The notes: generated by a model not told the origin, from the sequence alone. A DNA stretch of 64,000 bases from Novosphingobium acidiphilum DSM 19966 (GCF_000429005.1 NZ_AUBA01000001.1:186001-250000), one strand, 5' to 3'. Shown: positions 1 through 8,451, counted from the stretch's first letter. Made by a program: numbers and translations.

Positions 1-336
1 CATGGTCACCATCGTGCCGATCATCCGGCCGATGCGCAGCGGGCCGCCGTCCATGCCCACGCCATGCGCGACGCGCGCGACGACAAAGGCCCCGGCAACC
101 CCGGCCAGCCACAGGTTGCCCGGCCGCGCAGCCTCGATCAGCGCGATCAGGATCAGCACGATCGGCGCGTTTTCGATGAAATTGGCCTGCGCGCGCATGC
201 GCCGGATCAGGTCTTCGTCACCGCCGTCGCCGACGCTGATCTTCTTGGCGCTGCGTACCGCGCCGATGCGGATCGACAACCATACGTTGAGTGCGGCGGC
301 GGCTGCGGCCGATGCCAGGCTGATGGGCAGATACAT
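1..336 (-). CDS. MAPEG family membrane protein (3' end outside the window)
   Basis: The minus strand from an ATG at 336 stays open to the window edge (112 codons seen). It begins with a hydrophobic N-terminal helix, then a charged loop and the stretch RMRAQANFIENAPIVLILIA, which matches the conserved core of the MAPEG family (membrane-associated proteins in eicosanoid and glutathione metabolism). A further hydrophobic segment (NLWLAGVAGAFVVARVAHG) follows. Bacterial members are usually about 130 residues with four membrane helices, so only the last part is missing. AAGAGG lies directly against the ATG, which is too close for a good ribosome binding site; a GGGAG lies 9-13 bases upstream. The substrate is unknown. 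It points away from rpmF. Confidence 0.8.
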   Translation of the reverse strand, partial: MYLPISLASAAAAAALNVWLSIRIGAVRSAKKISVGDGGDEDLIRRMRAQANFIENAPIVLILIALIEAARPGNLWLAGVAGAFVVARVAHGVGMDGGPLRIGRMIGTMVTM

Positions 337-489
337 CCTCTTGCGTGCTCCCGTAATCGCCGGGCTGTTTCCCGGCTTCATGCGGTGGCTAGCCCAGCGT
401 GGCTTGCAAATCATCCGAAATTGCGTATAGGCCCCCCTTCGCCCGCGATCGGCACGGTCTATCGGCGCTTCCTGTGACCAGACATGGTT

Positions 490-507
490 CATGCAATGTG
501 TTGCATG
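490..507. repeat. perfect inverted repeat CATGCAA-TGTG-TTGCATG upstream of rpmF
   Basis: Two 7-bp arms (490-496 and 501-507) with a 4-bp centre form an exact dyad in the divergent region between the MAPEG gene and rpmF. It lies about 35 bp upstream of the proposed rpmF -35 box. It could be a regulator binding site; there is no T-run, so it is unlikely to be a terminator. Confidence 0.45.
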
Positions 508-541
508 CGATCGGTCATCGGGGGGTTGTCTGGTGGTCCGT

Positions 542-570
542 TTGTGCCTATCGCGCCCGTGACATAGACT
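542..570 (+). promoter_or_regulatory. putative sigma-70 promoter of rpmF-plsX-fabH
   Basis: TTGTGC (542-547) and TAGACT (565-570) are separated by exactly 17 bp, giving a predicted start near 577, about 20 bases before the rpmF ATG. Each box keeps about 3-4 of 6 consensus bases, so this is a reasoned guess based on spacing and position. Confidence 0.4.
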
Positions 571-596
571 TTAGTTGATCAGGAACAGGTGCCGAG

Positions 597-776
597 ATGG
601 CCGTCCCCAAGCGAAAAACCTCGCCGTCGCGTCGCGGCATGCGTCGTAGCCACGATGCGCTGACGCCCCATGCATTCCACGAATGCTCGAATTGCGGCGA
701 ATTGAAGCGTCCGCACTGCTTGTGCAACGCGTGTGGCCACTACAACGGTCGCGAAGTGATCGCGGTCGGCAGCTGA
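597..776 (+). CDS. rpmF: 50S ribosomal protein L32
   Basis: A 59-residue protein beginning MAVPKRKTSPSRRGMRRSHD, the hallmark start of L32, with two CxxC pairs (CSNCGEL and CNACGHYNG) that form the zinc-binding finger typical of C+ versions of this protein. L32 is a component of the large ribosomal subunit near the exit-tunnel side. The gene lies 160 bp upstream of plsX. The pairing rpmF-plsX-fabH is a classic bacterial arrangement linking ribosome production to fatty-acid and phospholipid initiation. An AGGAACAGG purine stretch precedes the ATG. Confidence 0.96.
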   Translation: MAVPKRKTSPSRRGMRRSHDALTPHAFHECSNCGELKRPHCLCNACGHYNGREVIAVGS

Positions 777-936
777 GACAGGCTTTGCGTTCCGGGCCGA
801 TTGTCGGTCCGGCGCGCAGGACTGGCTTGCCACACCACTGAAGATCGGCGCGGTTCGCCCGCGCACCGGCATCCGAATCGGCCCCGCGGGGCAGACGGCC
901 GGACAAAACAAGCACGCAAGAGGAGACCGTCACACC

Positions 937-2028
937 ATGAGCTTGCCGCGTATCGCCGTTGACGCGATGGGCGGTGACGAAGGTGTGTCTGTCATGGTTG
1001 CAGGCGCTGCACGGGCTGCGGCGCGCAATCCCAATCTCACCTTCCTGATGGTCGGCGATGAAACCCGCGTCGCCCAGGCGATTGCGGGCCATTCGGGCCT
1101 GGCCGAACGCTGCATCGTGCGCCATGCCGCCGATGTGGTGTCGGGCGATGAAAAGCCGACCCAGGCGCTGCGCCGCGCGCGCACCACGTCGATGGGGCTG
1201 GCAATCGATGCGGTCAAACAGGGCGAGGCGGGTGCTGCGGTCAGCGCGGGCAATACCGGCGCGCTGATGGCCATGGCCAAGCTGGCATTGCGCACATTGC
1301 CCGGGATCGATCGGCCCGCGCTGGCCGCATTGGTGCCGACATTGGGCAAACATGATCTGGTCATGCTTGACCTGGGTGCCAACACCTCGTGCGATGCGCG
1401 CAATCTGGTGCAATTTGCGATCATGGGCGCGGCGTATGCGCGGATCGTCAATGGCCTGCCCAGTCCGCGCGTGCGCCTGCTCAATATCGGCAGCGAAGAC
1501 AACAAGGGCACCGACGATCTGCGCGATGCCGCCGCGCAGCTGAAAGAGGTCGATGGCGCGCTGGCGTTCACCTTTGATGGCTTCATCGAGGCCGACAAGC
1601 TGAACCGCGGCGATGTCGACGTGGTCGTAACAGACGGATTTTCTGGCAATATCGCGCTGAAAGCGATGGAAGGTGCGGCGCGCTTTGTCGGCGATCTGCT
1701 GCAGCGCAGTTTCCGCAGTTCGCTGCGGTCAAAATTCGGTTTCCTGATTTCGCGCCCGGCCACCAACCTGTTGCGCAGCCACCTTGATCCCAACAACCAC
1801 AACGGCGCGCTGTTTGTCGGACTGAACGGTATCGTCGTCAAAAGCCACGGCAGCGCTTCGCCGCTGGGCGTGGCGCACGCGATCGAGATCACTGCGCGCC
1901 TGCTGGAGGAAAATCTGACCACGCGGATTGCCGCCGACCTTGTCAATGTCGGCACCGACACGATCAGCCACCCGGTGCGCAGCACCCCGCGCAGCGCCGA
2001 CAGCGTTGCGCCGGAGCAGAACGCATGA
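937..2028 (+). CDS. plsX: phosphate acyltransferase PlsX
   Basis: A 363-residue protein starting MSLPRIAVDAMGGDEG; the AVDAMGGD motif is diagnostic of PlsX. It converts acyl-ACP and orthophosphate to acyl-phosphate, the first dedicated step of phospholipid synthesis with PlsY, and acts as a peripheral membrane enzyme. Other conserved blocks visible are SAGNTGALMAMAKLALRTLP, LDLGANTSCDARNLVQFA and VTDGFSGNIALKAMEG. AAGAGGAGA lies 11-18 bases before the ATG. Length is usual for the family. The stop codon overlaps the fabH start (ATGA), so the two are probably translationally coupled. Confidence 0.97.
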   Translation: MSLPRIAVDAMGGDEGVSVMVAGAARAAARNPNLTFLMVGDETRVAQAIAGHSGLAERCIVRHAADVVSGDEKPTQALRRARTTSMGLAIDAVKQGEAGAAVSAGNTGALMAMAKLALRTLPGIDRPALAALVPTLGKHDLVMLDLGANTSCDARNLVQFAIMGAAYARIVNGLPSPRVRLLNIGSEDNKGTDDLRDAAAQLKEVDGALAFTFDGFIEADKLNRGDVDVVVTDGFSGNIALKAMEGAARFVGDLLQRSFRSSLRSKFGFLISRPATNLLRSHLDPNNHNGALFVGLNGIVVKSHGSASPLGVAHAIEITARLLEENLTTRIAADLVNVGTDTISHPVRSTPRSADSVAPEQNA

Positions 2029-3011
2029 CCACGACCGTGCGCCGCTCGGTGCTGCGTGGCAGCGGTTCGGCCTTGCCCGAACGCTGCGTCACCAACGCCG
2101 AAATGACCACGATGGTCGATACCACCGACGAATGGATCGTCGAACGCACCGGCATTCGCGCGCGCCATATCGCGGGCGAGGGCGAAACCACCGGTTCGCT
2201 GGCAACACTGGCCGCGCGCCGCGCGCTTGATGCGGCAGGTATCGATGCGTCATCGATCGATTGCATCATTCTGGCCACCGCGACGCCCGATCAGACCTTT
2301 CCGGCCACTGCGACGATTGTGCAGAACAATCTGGGCTGCCGCGGGGGGATCGCGTTCGATGTGGCGGCGGTCTGTTCGGGATTTCTGTACGCGCTGACCA
2401 CCGCCGATGCGCTGCTGCGTGGCGGCAATGCGCGGCGTGCGCTGGTGATCGGTGCGGAAACCTTCAGCCGCATTCTCGATTGGGACGATCGCACCACCTG
2501 CGTCCTGTTTGGCGATGGCGCCGGCGCGGTCGTGCTCGAAGCGGTGGACGTCGATCCTGCCGATCCGGCTGCACCGGGTATCATCGCCAGCCGGTTGCAC
2601 GCCGACGGCGCCTATAACGAGCTGCTGTATGTCGACGGCGGTCCGTCGACCACGCAGACCGTGGGCAAGCTGCGCATGAAGGGCCGCGAAGTGTTCCGCC
2701 ATGCGGTGGTCAACCTGGCCAGCGTGCTGGAAGAGGTGCTGGCCGAGGCCGGACTGACCTCGGCCCAGATCGACTGGGTGGTGCCGCATCAGGCCAATCT
2801 GCGCATTCTGGACGCGACCGCGCGCAAGCTGTCGTTGCCTCCGGAAAAGGTGGTTGTGACAGTCGATCACCATGCCAACACCAGCGCCGCCTCGGTGCCG
2901 CTGGCCTATGACGAGGCGGTGCGCGACGGGCGAATCAAGCCCGGTGACCTGGTCATGTTCGAAGCGATGGGCGGCGGCTTTACGTGGGGTGCCGCGCTCG
3001 CGCGCGTCTGA
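2025..3011 (+). CDS. fabH: beta-ketoacyl-ACP synthase III
   Basis: A 328-residue condensing enzyme that joins acetyl-CoA (or another short acyl-CoA) to malonyl-ACP to start type II fatty-acid synthesis in the cytoplasm. The catalytic triad is visible: Cys117 in DVAAVCSGF, His255 in VPHQAN and Asn285 in HHANTSAAS. DEWIVERTGIRARHIA near residue 35 and FEAMGGGFTWGAAL at the C-terminus are typical FabH blocks. It overlaps plsX by 4 bp. Acyl-chain preference cannot be read from sequence. Confidence 0.97.
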   Translation: MTTTVRRSVLRGSGSALPERCVTNAEMTTMVDTTDEWIVERTGIRARHIAGEGETTGSLATLAARRALDAAGIDASSIDCIILATATPDQTFPATATIVQNNLGCRGGIAFDVAAVCSGFLYALTTADALLRGGNARRALVIGAETFSRILDWDDRTTCVLFGDGAGAVVLEAVDVDPADPAAPGIIASRLHADGAYNELLYVDGGPSTTQTVGKLRMKGREVFRHAVVNLASVLEEVLAEAGLTSAQIDWVVPHQANLRILDATARKLSLPPEKVVVTVDHHANTSAASVPLAYDEAVRDGRIKPGDLVMFEAMGGGFTWGAALARV

Positions 3012-3143
3012 AAACGGATCAAAACCCCGCCAAACCTTGTCCGAATCGCTTCGTAACGCGCCGCTAACGCATTGCGTCGCCCTGAAAACCCGTTATCTTG
3101 GGCAATGGGTAATGGGAAATTGTTGCAACTGGGGGAATAACGG

Positions 3144-3443
3144 ATGCGCTCTGTTGGCACTTTGACGCGGGCCGATCTCGCGGAAAGCATCAATCGTCGC
3201 GTCGGCCTGTCGCGCGCGGAATCATTGACTATGGTGGAATCCATACTCGATCATCTGTGCGACGCGTTGGCCGAGGGCGAAAATGTCAAGATTTCGGGTT
3301 TCGGCACGTTTCTGTTGCGCGACAAGGCCGAACGTATCGGTCGCAATCCCAAAACCGGGGTCGAAGTGCCGATCACGCCGCGCCGCGTCCTGACCTTTCG
3401 CGCCAGCCAGATGCTGAAGGACCGCATTTGCGCAGGCGATTGA
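3144..3443 (+). CDS. ihfA: integration host factor subunit alpha
   Basis: A 99-residue DNA-bending protein of the HU/IHF family. TLTRADLAESI at the N-terminus, ENVKISGFGTF in the middle and the arm sequence RNPKTGVEVPITPRRVLTF with its intercalating proline are all present. IHF works as an alpha/beta heterodimer that bends DNA, and it commonly assists sigma-54 promoters such as the one at 7491. GGGGGAA lies 8 bases before the ATG. The order fabH-ihfA-merR is conserved in alphaproteobacteria. The beta subunit is not in this window. Confidence 0.95.
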   Translation: MRSVGTLTRADLAESINRRVGLSRAESLTMVESILDHLCDALAEGENVKISGFGTFLLRDKAERIGRNPKTGVEVPITPRRVLTFRASQMLKDRICAGD

Positions 3444-3453
3444 GCCCTTTGCG

Positions 3454-4002
3454 ATGAGTGTTGCCGTGCCCGTTGGCCAGCGTACATCCCGGTCATCGAA
3501 TGCTGCCCCAGCCAGGTCTGCGCCAAAGCGGCAGTCACGCAAGGGTCCTGCGGCGGCGGCACCCGACGATCTGTTTTGCGACGGCAAGGAAGCGGGAGCG
3601 CTGCGCACCATTGGCGAAGTGGCGCGAGCGCTGGGTCTGCGCCAGCATGTGCTGCGTTACTGGGAAGAGCAGTTTGCGATGCTGCGCCCGCTGACCCGCG
3701 CGGGCGGGCGGCGCTATTACCGACCCGAAGACATTGCCCTGCTGATCGATATCGACCGCCTGTTGCACCGCGAAGGCTATACCATCCGCGGGGCGCTGCA
3801 GGCGTTGACCAAGCCGGCCACACGCCGCAAGGCTGCCGGCGGCGACGCGCCTGAGGTTGATAGCCAAAGCAGCGAAGCGCAGGCCGGCAATCCGGATTTT
3901 GGCCCGGCGCCCGAGGCGGCGCTGGTGCTGGCGCTTGGCGTGCTGCGCCAGCATCTGGAATCGATCCGCGACCGTCTGGCGCGTGAACTGGTGCAGGCCT
4001 AG
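3454..4002 (+). CDS. MerR family transcriptional regulator
   Basis: A 182-residue protein with a disordered basic N-terminus of about 45 residues, then a MerR-type winged helix: TIGEVARALGLRQHVLRYWEEQF, with RYYRPEDIALLIDIDRLL as wing and linker. The C-terminal segment (residues 125-182) is Ala/Glu-rich and probably helical, without the cysteines of metal sensors. It starts 10 bp after ihfA in the same operon. Alphaproteobacteria often carry this MerR gene after ihfA; its target and signal are not known to me. Confidence 0.9.
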   Translation: MSVAVPVGQRTSRSSNAAPARSAPKRQSRKGPAAAAPDDLFCDGKEAGALRTIGEVARALGLRQHVLRYWEEQFAMLRPLTRAGGRRYYRPEDIALLIDIDRLLHREGYTIRGALQALTKPATRRKAAGGDAPEVDSQSSEAQAGNPDFGPAPEAALVLALGVLRQHLESIRDRLARELVQA

Positions 4003-4046
4003 CGCGTTCTTCCGGCCATCCCGGCCAGCTTGGCGCGAGGCGCGAC

Positions 4047-4592
4047 CTAATCGAGCAATTCGGGCCCCAGCGCGGGATCGAGATCCCGTGGGCGGGTCAG
4101 CACCGACAACCGCGCGCAGCCGTGATCGATATCGGCCCAGCGATCGATCGCGCATTCCAGCACGGCAAAGGTTGCGGTCGGGAATTTCTGTTCCACCGCA
4201 GCGCGCAACGGGCTGCTGCCATCTTCGGGCACCAGGTCGAAGATCAGGTCTTCCAGGCCCGGATTGTGCCCGACCATCAGCACGCTGGCCGGATCGCCGT
4301 CGATTTCGCGCAACAGATCGATCAGCGTGGCTGAACTCGCAAGATATACCCGCCGGTCCCAGTCGATCGGAAACGAACGGCCCCAGGCCTTGCTCGCGAT
4401 TTCGATGGTCTGCGCCACGCGCACCGCGGGCGAGGCGATGATCCGGTCAAACCGCCAGCACCCTTCGCGCACATGCCGTCCCATGGCGATCGCACCGCGT
4501 TTTCCGCGTGCGTTGATCGGCCGGTCGAAATCGCGCGCGCGCGCATCCGACCAGTCGGATTTGGCGTGGCGAAACAGGGCAAGTGTCTTCAC
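4047..4592 (-). CDS. SixA-like histidine phosphatase
   Basis: About 181 residues of the histidine phosphatase (phosphoglycerate mutase-like) superfamily. The N-terminal catalytic motif is ALFRHAKSDWSD (the RHG motif in RHA form, as in SixA) and the second histidine is in VLMVGHNPGLEDL. SixA removes phosphate from a histidine in phosphorelay or PTS proteins. I chose the GTG at 4592 because it gives the standard VKTLALFRHAKSDW start and overlaps the helicase stop codon as GTGA (4 bp), implying translational coupling. An in-frame ATG at 4640 would add 16 unrelated residues. It is convergent with the MerR gene. Confidence 0.85.
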   Translation of the reverse strand: MKTLALFRHAKSDWSDARARDFDRPINARGKRGAIAMGRHVREGCWRFDRIIASPAVRVAQTIEIASKAWGRSFPIDWDRRVYLASSATLIDLLREIDGDPASVLMVGHNPGLEDLIFDLVPEDGSSPLRAAVEQKFPTATFAVLECAIDRWADIDHGCARLSVLTRPRDLDPALGPELLD

Positions 4593-7360
4593 GCGGGGGT
4601 TCCGGAAATTGTCGGCGCGATCGCGGCGGCAGGTCCACAAACACTGCTGGCGATGCTTTGTAAAGCGACATCGAGGGTGACCCGGCGCACCGGCGTTCCC
4701 GCCGGAAAGGCCGCGATCAGGCGCGATGGAAACGCCGCCGACAGCACCACGAAACAGCCCCGATCCTGCCCCGAACGGATCAGCCGGCCAAACGCCTGCG
4801 CCAGCCGCGCGCGGATGATCGCGTCATCGTGCGCCTGGCCGCCGCCGGCCAGGCGCCGCGCGCGGTGCAGGATCGACGGCTTGGGCCAGGGCACCTGTTC
4901 CATCACCACCAGCCGCAGCGATTCGCCTGGCACATCGACCCCGTCGCGCAAGGCATCGGTGCCGATCAGCGAGGCGCGGCGGTCATCGCGAAAGATATCG
5001 ACCAGCGTGCCGGTGTCGATCGGATCGACATGCTGTGCATAAAGCGGCAGCCCGGTGCGCGCGAGCCGGTCGACGATCCGGCCATGGACCGCGCGCATCC
5101 GCCGGATCGCGGTGAACAATCCCAGCGCGCCGCCGCCCGACGCCTCGATCAGTTGGGCATAGGCCGCAGCCAGCGCGCCGATATCGCCGCGCGGCACGTC
5201 GGTTACGATCAGCACTTGCGCCTGGGTTGCGTAATCGAACGGGCTGTCGACTGCAAACAGGCGTGGATTGACACCCAGGTAACCCACCCCGCTGCGCGCA
5301 ATCGCCGATTCCCAATCGGGCTGCGCGCCGGCGTCGGTGCTGCGCCGGTCGCACAGTGTCGCACTGGTCATCAGTACGCCGTGCGCCGGGGCAAGCACGG
5401 TTGCGGCAAATGGCTTCATCGGGTCAAGATAACGGCGGTGCAGGCCCACATCCCATTCGCGCCCTTCAGAGCGTTCCACCGCCAGCCAGTCGACAAAATC
5501 GGGGTCGGCCGTCCCGCCCAGACGCGCCAGCAGCGCAATCCATCCCGACAGCAGATCGCTGCGCCACTGGATCGACCCGCGCGCACCTTCGATCCGCGCG
5601 CGGGCTGCGCCGTCCAGCCAATCGGGCGGATCGGTCAGGATCGCTTCGAGCCGCGCGCCCAGCTTGACCAGCGGCTGGCGCAGCGCTTCGAGTGCATCCT
5701 CTGCCTGTCCGGCCACGGTGATATAGGCGCCGTCAAGACCGGCCGCCTCGGTTTCAAGGCCATAGCCCGCTTCCTGACCGCCGCTTTCGTCGCGGGCGTG
5801 GACCATTGCGCGGGTCGCGGCCAGCAAGGCTTCGACCGGGCCCCACGGCGCGCCTTCGCCGATACGCGCCAGCCAGCCATCGCCGGGCAGGGCCTCGGCC
5901 GCTTCGCGCGCGCGGGTGATGGCGCGCGCGCCTTCCTCGTCATAGCTTGCCACATCGGCCAGCCGCGCGGCCAGCCCGCGGCGGCGCCCGCGCACTTTGC
6001 CCTCGGGCCCGATGACCCAGCGGCGCAATTCGATGGTTTCCGCCCCGGTCAGCGCAGCGGCAAAGGTCGCATCGGCGGCATCGAACACATGGTGGCCTTC
6101 ATCGAGCACGATGCGCGTGGGCTGGCTGCCGGTTTCGCGGCCGCGTGCGGCGTTGATCATCACCAGCGCGTGGTTGGCGATCACCAGATCGGCCTCGGCC
6201 GAGGCGCGGGTGGCGCGTTCGATGAAGCATTTGCGATAATGCGGGCAGGCGGCATAAATGCATTCACCGCGCTGGTCGGTCAGCGCGGTGATCCCGCGGC
6301 GGCGAAACAGCGTGCCCAGCCAGCCGGGAAGATCGCCACCGACCATATCGCCGTCCTGGCTATAGCTTGCCCAGCGCGCGATCAGCTGTGCAAGGATCGC
6401 CGGGCGGCCCTGAAATCCCCCTTGCAGCGCGTCTTCAAGATTGAGCAGGCAAAGATAGTTTTCGCGGCCCTTGCGCACGACCACGGTCTGGCGCTGGCCT
6501 TGCGCGCGGTCGGCAAAGGCGCGCCGGCTTTCGCGGCGCAACTGGCGTTGCAGCGCCTTGGTATACGTCGAAACCCAGACCGTACCGCCGGTCAGCGTGC
6601 TCCACAGGCTGGCCGGCGCGAGATAGCCCAGTGTCTTGCCGGTGCCGGTGCCCGCCTGTGCCAGCACCACATGCGGCACCCGCGCGGCCCCGCGCGGGGC
6701 AAAGGCATGGCCCGCCTCGCGCGCAAATTCGCGCTGGGCGGGGCGCACTTCGGCATCGGCCCCGGCAATCGAGGCAAGCCGTGTGGCAATGGCATCGTCG
6801 TCCAGCACCACTTGCGCAGGCTGGGGCCGGGGTGCGGCCTCTTCCCATTCGGGCAGGCGCGCAAACAGCCAGCGTTCGCCACGTTCGGGGCGCTGGATCG
6901 ATTGGCCAAGCAGCGCGGCCCAGGGCCAGTGCAGCCGCGCCAGCGTTTGCAACTGGGTCCAGGCGCCTTCGCGCATTTGCCAGTCGGCACGCGCGGTTTC
7001 GGCAATCAGCGCCGCAGCCGCCAGCCGCAAAAACGACGGCACCGCGGCATCGCCTGCCGGCTCGTTCAGATCGAGCGCATGGGCCAGGCCCCGCGGGGTC
7101 GGCACCATGAACCGCGCCGGAAACACAAAGGCAAACAGTTCCAGCAGATCAAGCCCCAACAGATCGGGATAGCCCAACCGGCTGGCCACCAGCGGCGCGC
7201 CGAGCACAATCAGCGGAGTGTCGGCCGCCGCGACGATCGCTTCGCCCTTGCTGATCTCGCGCGCGCCGTTGCCGCGGCCATCGTCGATCCAGCATCCGCC
7301 ATGGCTGGCATGCAGTGCCGGCAGGGTCAGCGGCAAGAGCGCGGGGGCGGGCGAATCCAT
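4589..7360 (-). CDS. DinG/XPD-type ATP-dependent DNA helicase
   Basis: A 923-residue superfamily 2 helicase. Walker A is AQAGTGTGKTLGYL near residue 240; the Walker B box is LDEGHHVF (DEGH instead of DEAH). Between them are cysteines (YLCLLNLED, GECIYAACPHYRKCF) fitting the Fe-S cluster of DinG/XPD enzymes. Late motifs include GVLMTSATLCD and QAFGRLIRSGQDRG (motif VI). DinG-type helicases unwind DNA 5' to 3' and resolve R-loops or damaged structures. About 200 N-terminal residues precede the motor, as in other alphaproteobacterial homologues. I chose MDSPAPALLP at 7360; the upstream extension (to 7480) would cover the flagellin regulatory region and looks spurious. Confidence 0.88.
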   Translation of the reverse strand: MDSPAPALLPLTLPALHASHGGCWIDDGRGNGAREISKGEAIVAAADTPLIVLGAPLVASRLGYPDLLGLDLLELFAFVFPARFMVPTPRGLAHALDLNEPAGDAAVPSFLRLAAAALIAETARADWQMREGAWTQLQTLARLHWPWAALLGQSIQRPERGERWLFARLPEWEEAAPRPQPAQVVLDDDAIATRLASIAGADAEVRPAQREFAREAGHAFAPRGAARVPHVVLAQAGTGTGKTLGYLAPASLWSTLTGGTVWVSTYTKALQRQLRRESRRAFADRAQGQRQTVVVRKGRENYLCLLNLEDALQGGFQGRPAILAQLIARWASYSQDGDMVGGDLPGWLGTLFRRRGITALTDQRGECIYAACPHYRKCFIERATRASAEADLVIANHALVMINAARGRETGSQPTRIVLDEGHHVFDAADATFAAALTGAETIELRRWVIGPEGKVRGRRRGLAARLADVASYDEEGARAITRAREAAEALPGDGWLARIGEGAPWGPVEALLAATRAMVHARDESGGQEAGYGLETEAAGLDGAYITVAGQAEDALEALRQPLVKLGARLEAILTDPPDWLDGAARARIEGARGSIQWRSDLLSGWIALLARLGGTADPDFVDWLAVERSEGREWDVGLHRRYLDPMKPFAATVLAPAHGVLMTSATLCDRRSTDAGAQPDWESAIARSGVGYLGVNPRLFAVDSPFDYATQAQVLIVTDVPRGDIGALAAAYAQLIEASGGGALGLFTAIRRMRAVHGRIVDRLARTGLPLYAQHVDPIDTGTLVDIFRDDRRASLIGTDALRDGVDVPGESLRLVVMEQVPWPKPSILHRARRLAGGGQAHDDAIIRARLAQAFGRLIRSGQDRGCFVVLSAAFPSRLIAAFPAGTPVRRVTLDVALQSIASSVCGPAAAIAPTISGTPA

Positions 7361-7398
7361 GCGCCTCGTGTGGCGGTCGCGAACAAGAATGTAAACGC

Positions 7399-7413
7399 AA
7401 CCGTGCCACGGTT
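7399..7413. promoter_or_regulatory. 15-bp palindrome AACCGT-GCC-ACGGTT, candidate activator site
   Basis: Exact 6-bp arms with a 3-bp centre, about 80-90 bp upstream of the flagellin -24/-12 promoter. That is the distance range in which sigma-54 activators bind. A FlbD/FleQ-type flagellar activator would be a reasonable candidate, but its site in this organism is unknown. Confidence 0.35.
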
Positions 7414-7475
7414 CCGGTATTCGCGGCCGAGGCGGCTTAATTCTGCGCGCACGCTGCCGTTCTACGCTATCGGGA

Positions 7476-7523
7476 ACCATCCGGACCGGGTGGCACAGCC
7501 CTTGCTCACCCGGTCCGGATGGT
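7476..7523. repeat. perfect 17-bp inverted repeat bracketing the flagellin promoter
   Basis: Left arm ACCATCCGGACCGGGTG (7476-7492) and right arm CACCCGGTCCGGATGGT (7507-7523) are exact reverse complements with a 14-bp spacer. The spacer plus the last bases of the left arm make up the sigma-54 core promoter. The predicted transcription start falls inside the right arm, so only part of the repeat is transcribed; it is more likely a DNA-level element (operator pair or cruciform) than an RNA hairpin. Confidence 0.8.
7491..7506 (+). promoter_or_regulatory. sigma-54 (-24/-12) promoter of the flagellin gene
   Basis: TGGCACAGCCCTTGCT matches the RpoN consensus TGGCACG-N4-TTGCW at 11 of 12 fixed positions. 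GG (7492-7493) and GC (7504-7505) are separated by exactly 10 bp. The start is predicted near 7517, giving a 5' leader of about 32 nt before the ATG at 7549. Flagellin genes of several alphaproteobacteria are known to use sigma-54, which fits. Confidence 0.8.
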
Positions 7524-7548
7524 CCCGCCCATAGTGGAGAATGGGATC

Positions 7549-8451
7549 ATGACCGTAATCAACACCAACATTGCGGCCACGCAGGCCGCCAATGCCTCGA
7601 ATTCAGCCTCGATGATGACCGCGCAGTCGATGCAGCGGCTGTCGACGGGGCTGCGCATCAACAGCGCAGCCGACGATGCCGCCGGCCTTGCCATCAGCAA
7701 CACCATGACATCGCAGATCGATGGCATGCAGCAGGCGGTCAGCAATGCCAATGACGGCATTTCGCTGGCCCAGACCGCGGGCGGCGCGCTGACCGAAGTG
7801 ACCAACATGCTGCAACGCATCCGCGAACTGGCGGTGCAGTCGTTGTCGGGCACCTATCAGGCGTCGGACCGCACATCGATGCAGTCCGAAGTGTCGAACC
7901 TGACCCAGCAGATTTCGGGAATTTTGACGACGTCTGCCTTCAACGGGGTGAATGTCTTTGCCATCACATCGGGCGCGCCTGCATCGGATGGGTCGCAGAA
8001 TGTGACCACGACGATCCAGACGGGTGCGAACAACGGCGAAAATGTCGTGATTCAAAGCCCTGCATTCAACGGATCGGAACTGTTCGGCACCAATGGCGGC
8101 GTGGGGCAGACCAGTTTCAACGGCGCCAGCGGCACGGTGCAGGCGATGGATGTGTCAAGCCAGGCAACGTCGGCGACGACGATCACCAATGTCGATGCAA
8201 TCGTTACCGAAGTGAACGCGACTCAGGCGGCGCTGGGGGCCGCACAGAATCGTCTGTCGTCGGCAGTCAACAATCTGAACACCAATGTCACCAATCTGTC
8301 CTCGGCACGCAGCCGCATCCAGGACACCGATTATTCGGCCGAAACGACCAAACTGGCAAAATCCCAGATCCTGTCGCAGGCCTCGACCGCGATGATTGCG
8401 CAGGCCAATCAAAGCCAGCAGAACGTGCTGTCGTTGCTGAAGGGTGGTTGA
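7549..8451 (+). CDS. flagellin
   Basis: A 300-residue flagellar filament protein. The N-terminal D0/D1 region begins MTVINTNIAATQAANAS and contains LSTGLRINSAADDAAGLAIS, the standard flagellin signature. The C-terminal D0 helix is SQILSQASTAMIAQANQSQQ ending in VLSLLKGG. The middle (about residues 130-220) is Ser/Thr/Asn-rich, short and variable, so the surface domains are reduced, as in other alphaproteobacterial flagellins. GGAGA lies 8 bases before the ATG at 7549. No export chaperone, FlaF or FlbT gene is nearby; the gene stands alone between a sigma-54 promoter and a terminator, next to a putative glycan-modification cluster. Confidence 0.95.
   Translation: MTVINTNIAATQAANASNSASMMTAQSMQRLSTGLRINSAADDAAGLAISNTMTSQIDGMQQAVSNANDGISLAQTAGGALTEVTNMLQRIRELAVQSLSGTYQASDRTSMQSEVSNLTQQISGILTTSAFNGVNVFAITSGAPASDGSQNVTTTIQTGANNGENVVIQSPAFNGSELFGTNGGVGQTSFNGASGTVQAMDVSSQATSATTITNVDAIVTEVNATQAALGAAQNRLSSAVNNLNTNVTNLSSARSRIQDTDYSAETTKLAKSQILSQASTAMIAQANQSQQNVLSLLKGG

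Noticed and set aside
930..2168. 412-codon frame opposite plsX
   Set aside because: Ser/Arg-rich shadow of a conserved gene.
4829..7534. 901-codon open frame opposite the helicase gene
   Set aside because: It is antisense to a helicase with clear motifs, is rich in Arg, Ala, Gly and Pro, and has no recognisable domain; long antisense frames are expected in GC-rich DNA.
7549..8451. possible PEP-CTERM sorting tail on flagellin or other window proteins
   Set aside because: Flagellin ends in the normal D0 helix; no protein in the window has Pro-Glu-Pro plus a C-terminal helix and basic end.
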